Shown piece after piece: positions 63,919-64,000 of a DNA stretch of 64,000 nucleotides; the stretch's first letter is position 1; every line of letters starts with the position of its first letter. The translations under genes and the position numbers were made by a program. The DNA is from AP-15 sp963733945 (GTDB lineage: Bacteria; Pseudomonadota; Alphaproteobacteria; ATCC43930; CGMCC-115725): assembly GCA_963733945.1 (NCBI GenBank), contig CAVTFD010000047.1:10010-74009 (forward strand), written 5' to 3'. Under the pieces are notes generated by a model. It saw only the letters and a program-made list of their open reading frames with translations, was not told where the DNA came from and did no database searches.

Positions 63919-64000
63919 ATGACCGCAAAATTCACCCCGTCGACGATCACCGCCGCTCAACTGGCGCGGGAGGTCGGGTTGACGGCAGCCCCGATCTACC
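63919..64000 (+). CDS. Start of an unidentified gene, cut by the window
   Basis: An ATG at 63919 opens a frame through the window end (27 codons visible: MTAKFTPSTITAAQLAREVG and on). GGGAG lies about 9 bases upstream. Too short to identify. Confidence 0.4.
   Translation, partial: MTAKFTPSTITAAQLAREVGLTAAPIY

Overview
The window is GC-rich chromosomal DNA from an alphaproteobacterium, most like Rhodospirillales and relatives. The lineage call rests on gene content: adjacent divK and pleD, an EipB (DUF1849) protein, the alr/radA/cvpA/purF neighbourhood, and hrcA-grpE-dnaK-dnaJ on one strand. Most of it is ordinary core genome, interrupted by one accessory island and a few decayed genes.

Layout. 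1-4.7 kb: chaperone block (dnaJ cut by the window edge, dnaK, grpE, hrcA; all minus). 4.9-7.3 kb: secreted protein, map, and a divergent MoaB/CinA-like protein. 7370-7665: tRNA-Leu(UAA) interrupted after U34 by a 209-nt group I intron. 7.8-10.6 kb: hydrolase and a minCDE operon. 10.7-14.6 kb: accessory island with lower GC in places, holding a coupled gene pair with an AbiGi-like member, a secreted-protein gene with an in-frame TAG, an IS1380-type transposase remnant, an AT-rich membrane protein and a short direct-repeat array that overwrites the 3' end of a CoxL-type gene. 17.2-24.4 kb: alr, mlaE, mlaF, radA, cvpA, purF and an SDR. 24.4-26.1 kb: four small envelope or secreted proteins. 26.4-29.7 kb: der, bamB and a YfgM-like gene (minus). 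29.9-32.7 kb: aspS and eipB. 32.7-34.9 kb: dinB broken by two frameshifts, then a ROK kinase. 35.1-39.9 kb: divK, pleD, glgP. 39.9-48.3 kb: mixed metabolism (GMC oxidoreductase, SRAP protein, thioesterase, purC, ketopantoate reductase, VOC protein, beta-propeller, MesD-type methionine synthase). 48.2-50.7 kb: PhyH-type dioxygenase coupled to a KpsS-like glycan transferase. 51-57.1 kb: response regulator, DUF2461, tlyA, dxs, ispA, xseB, histone-deacetylase-like hydrolase. 57.2-60.6 kb: DUF423 protein, glycosyltransferase, epimerase, yajQ, tRNA-Glu(CTC). 60.6-64 kb: chaB, a two-gene cassette ending in a selenoprotein, a small conserved protein, a truncated CoA-transferase and two uncharacterised genes.

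The most notable signal is at 62026-62571. An ORF stops at TGA (62320-62322), but the same frame continues for 82 sense codons beginning G-S-C-T-S-C-C, so the product is a UGSC-family selenoprotein with selenocysteine at residue 99. A gene finder would truncate it. It is preceded 17 nt upstream by a 372-residue protein of unknown function, which looks like its partner. The second is the group I intron in tRNA-Leu(UAA), at the position long known from cyanobacteria and plastids.

Working systems visible here are protein folding (DnaK system), division-site placement (Min), envelope building (Mla, BamB, YfgM-like, EipB), isoprenoid supply (dxs, ispA), purine synthesis (purF, purC), cell-cycle and c-di-GMP signalling (DivK, PleD, YajQ) and glycogen breakdown. 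Machinery for selenocysteine (selA, selB, selC, selD) is not in the window and must lie elsewhere if the selenoprotein is functional.
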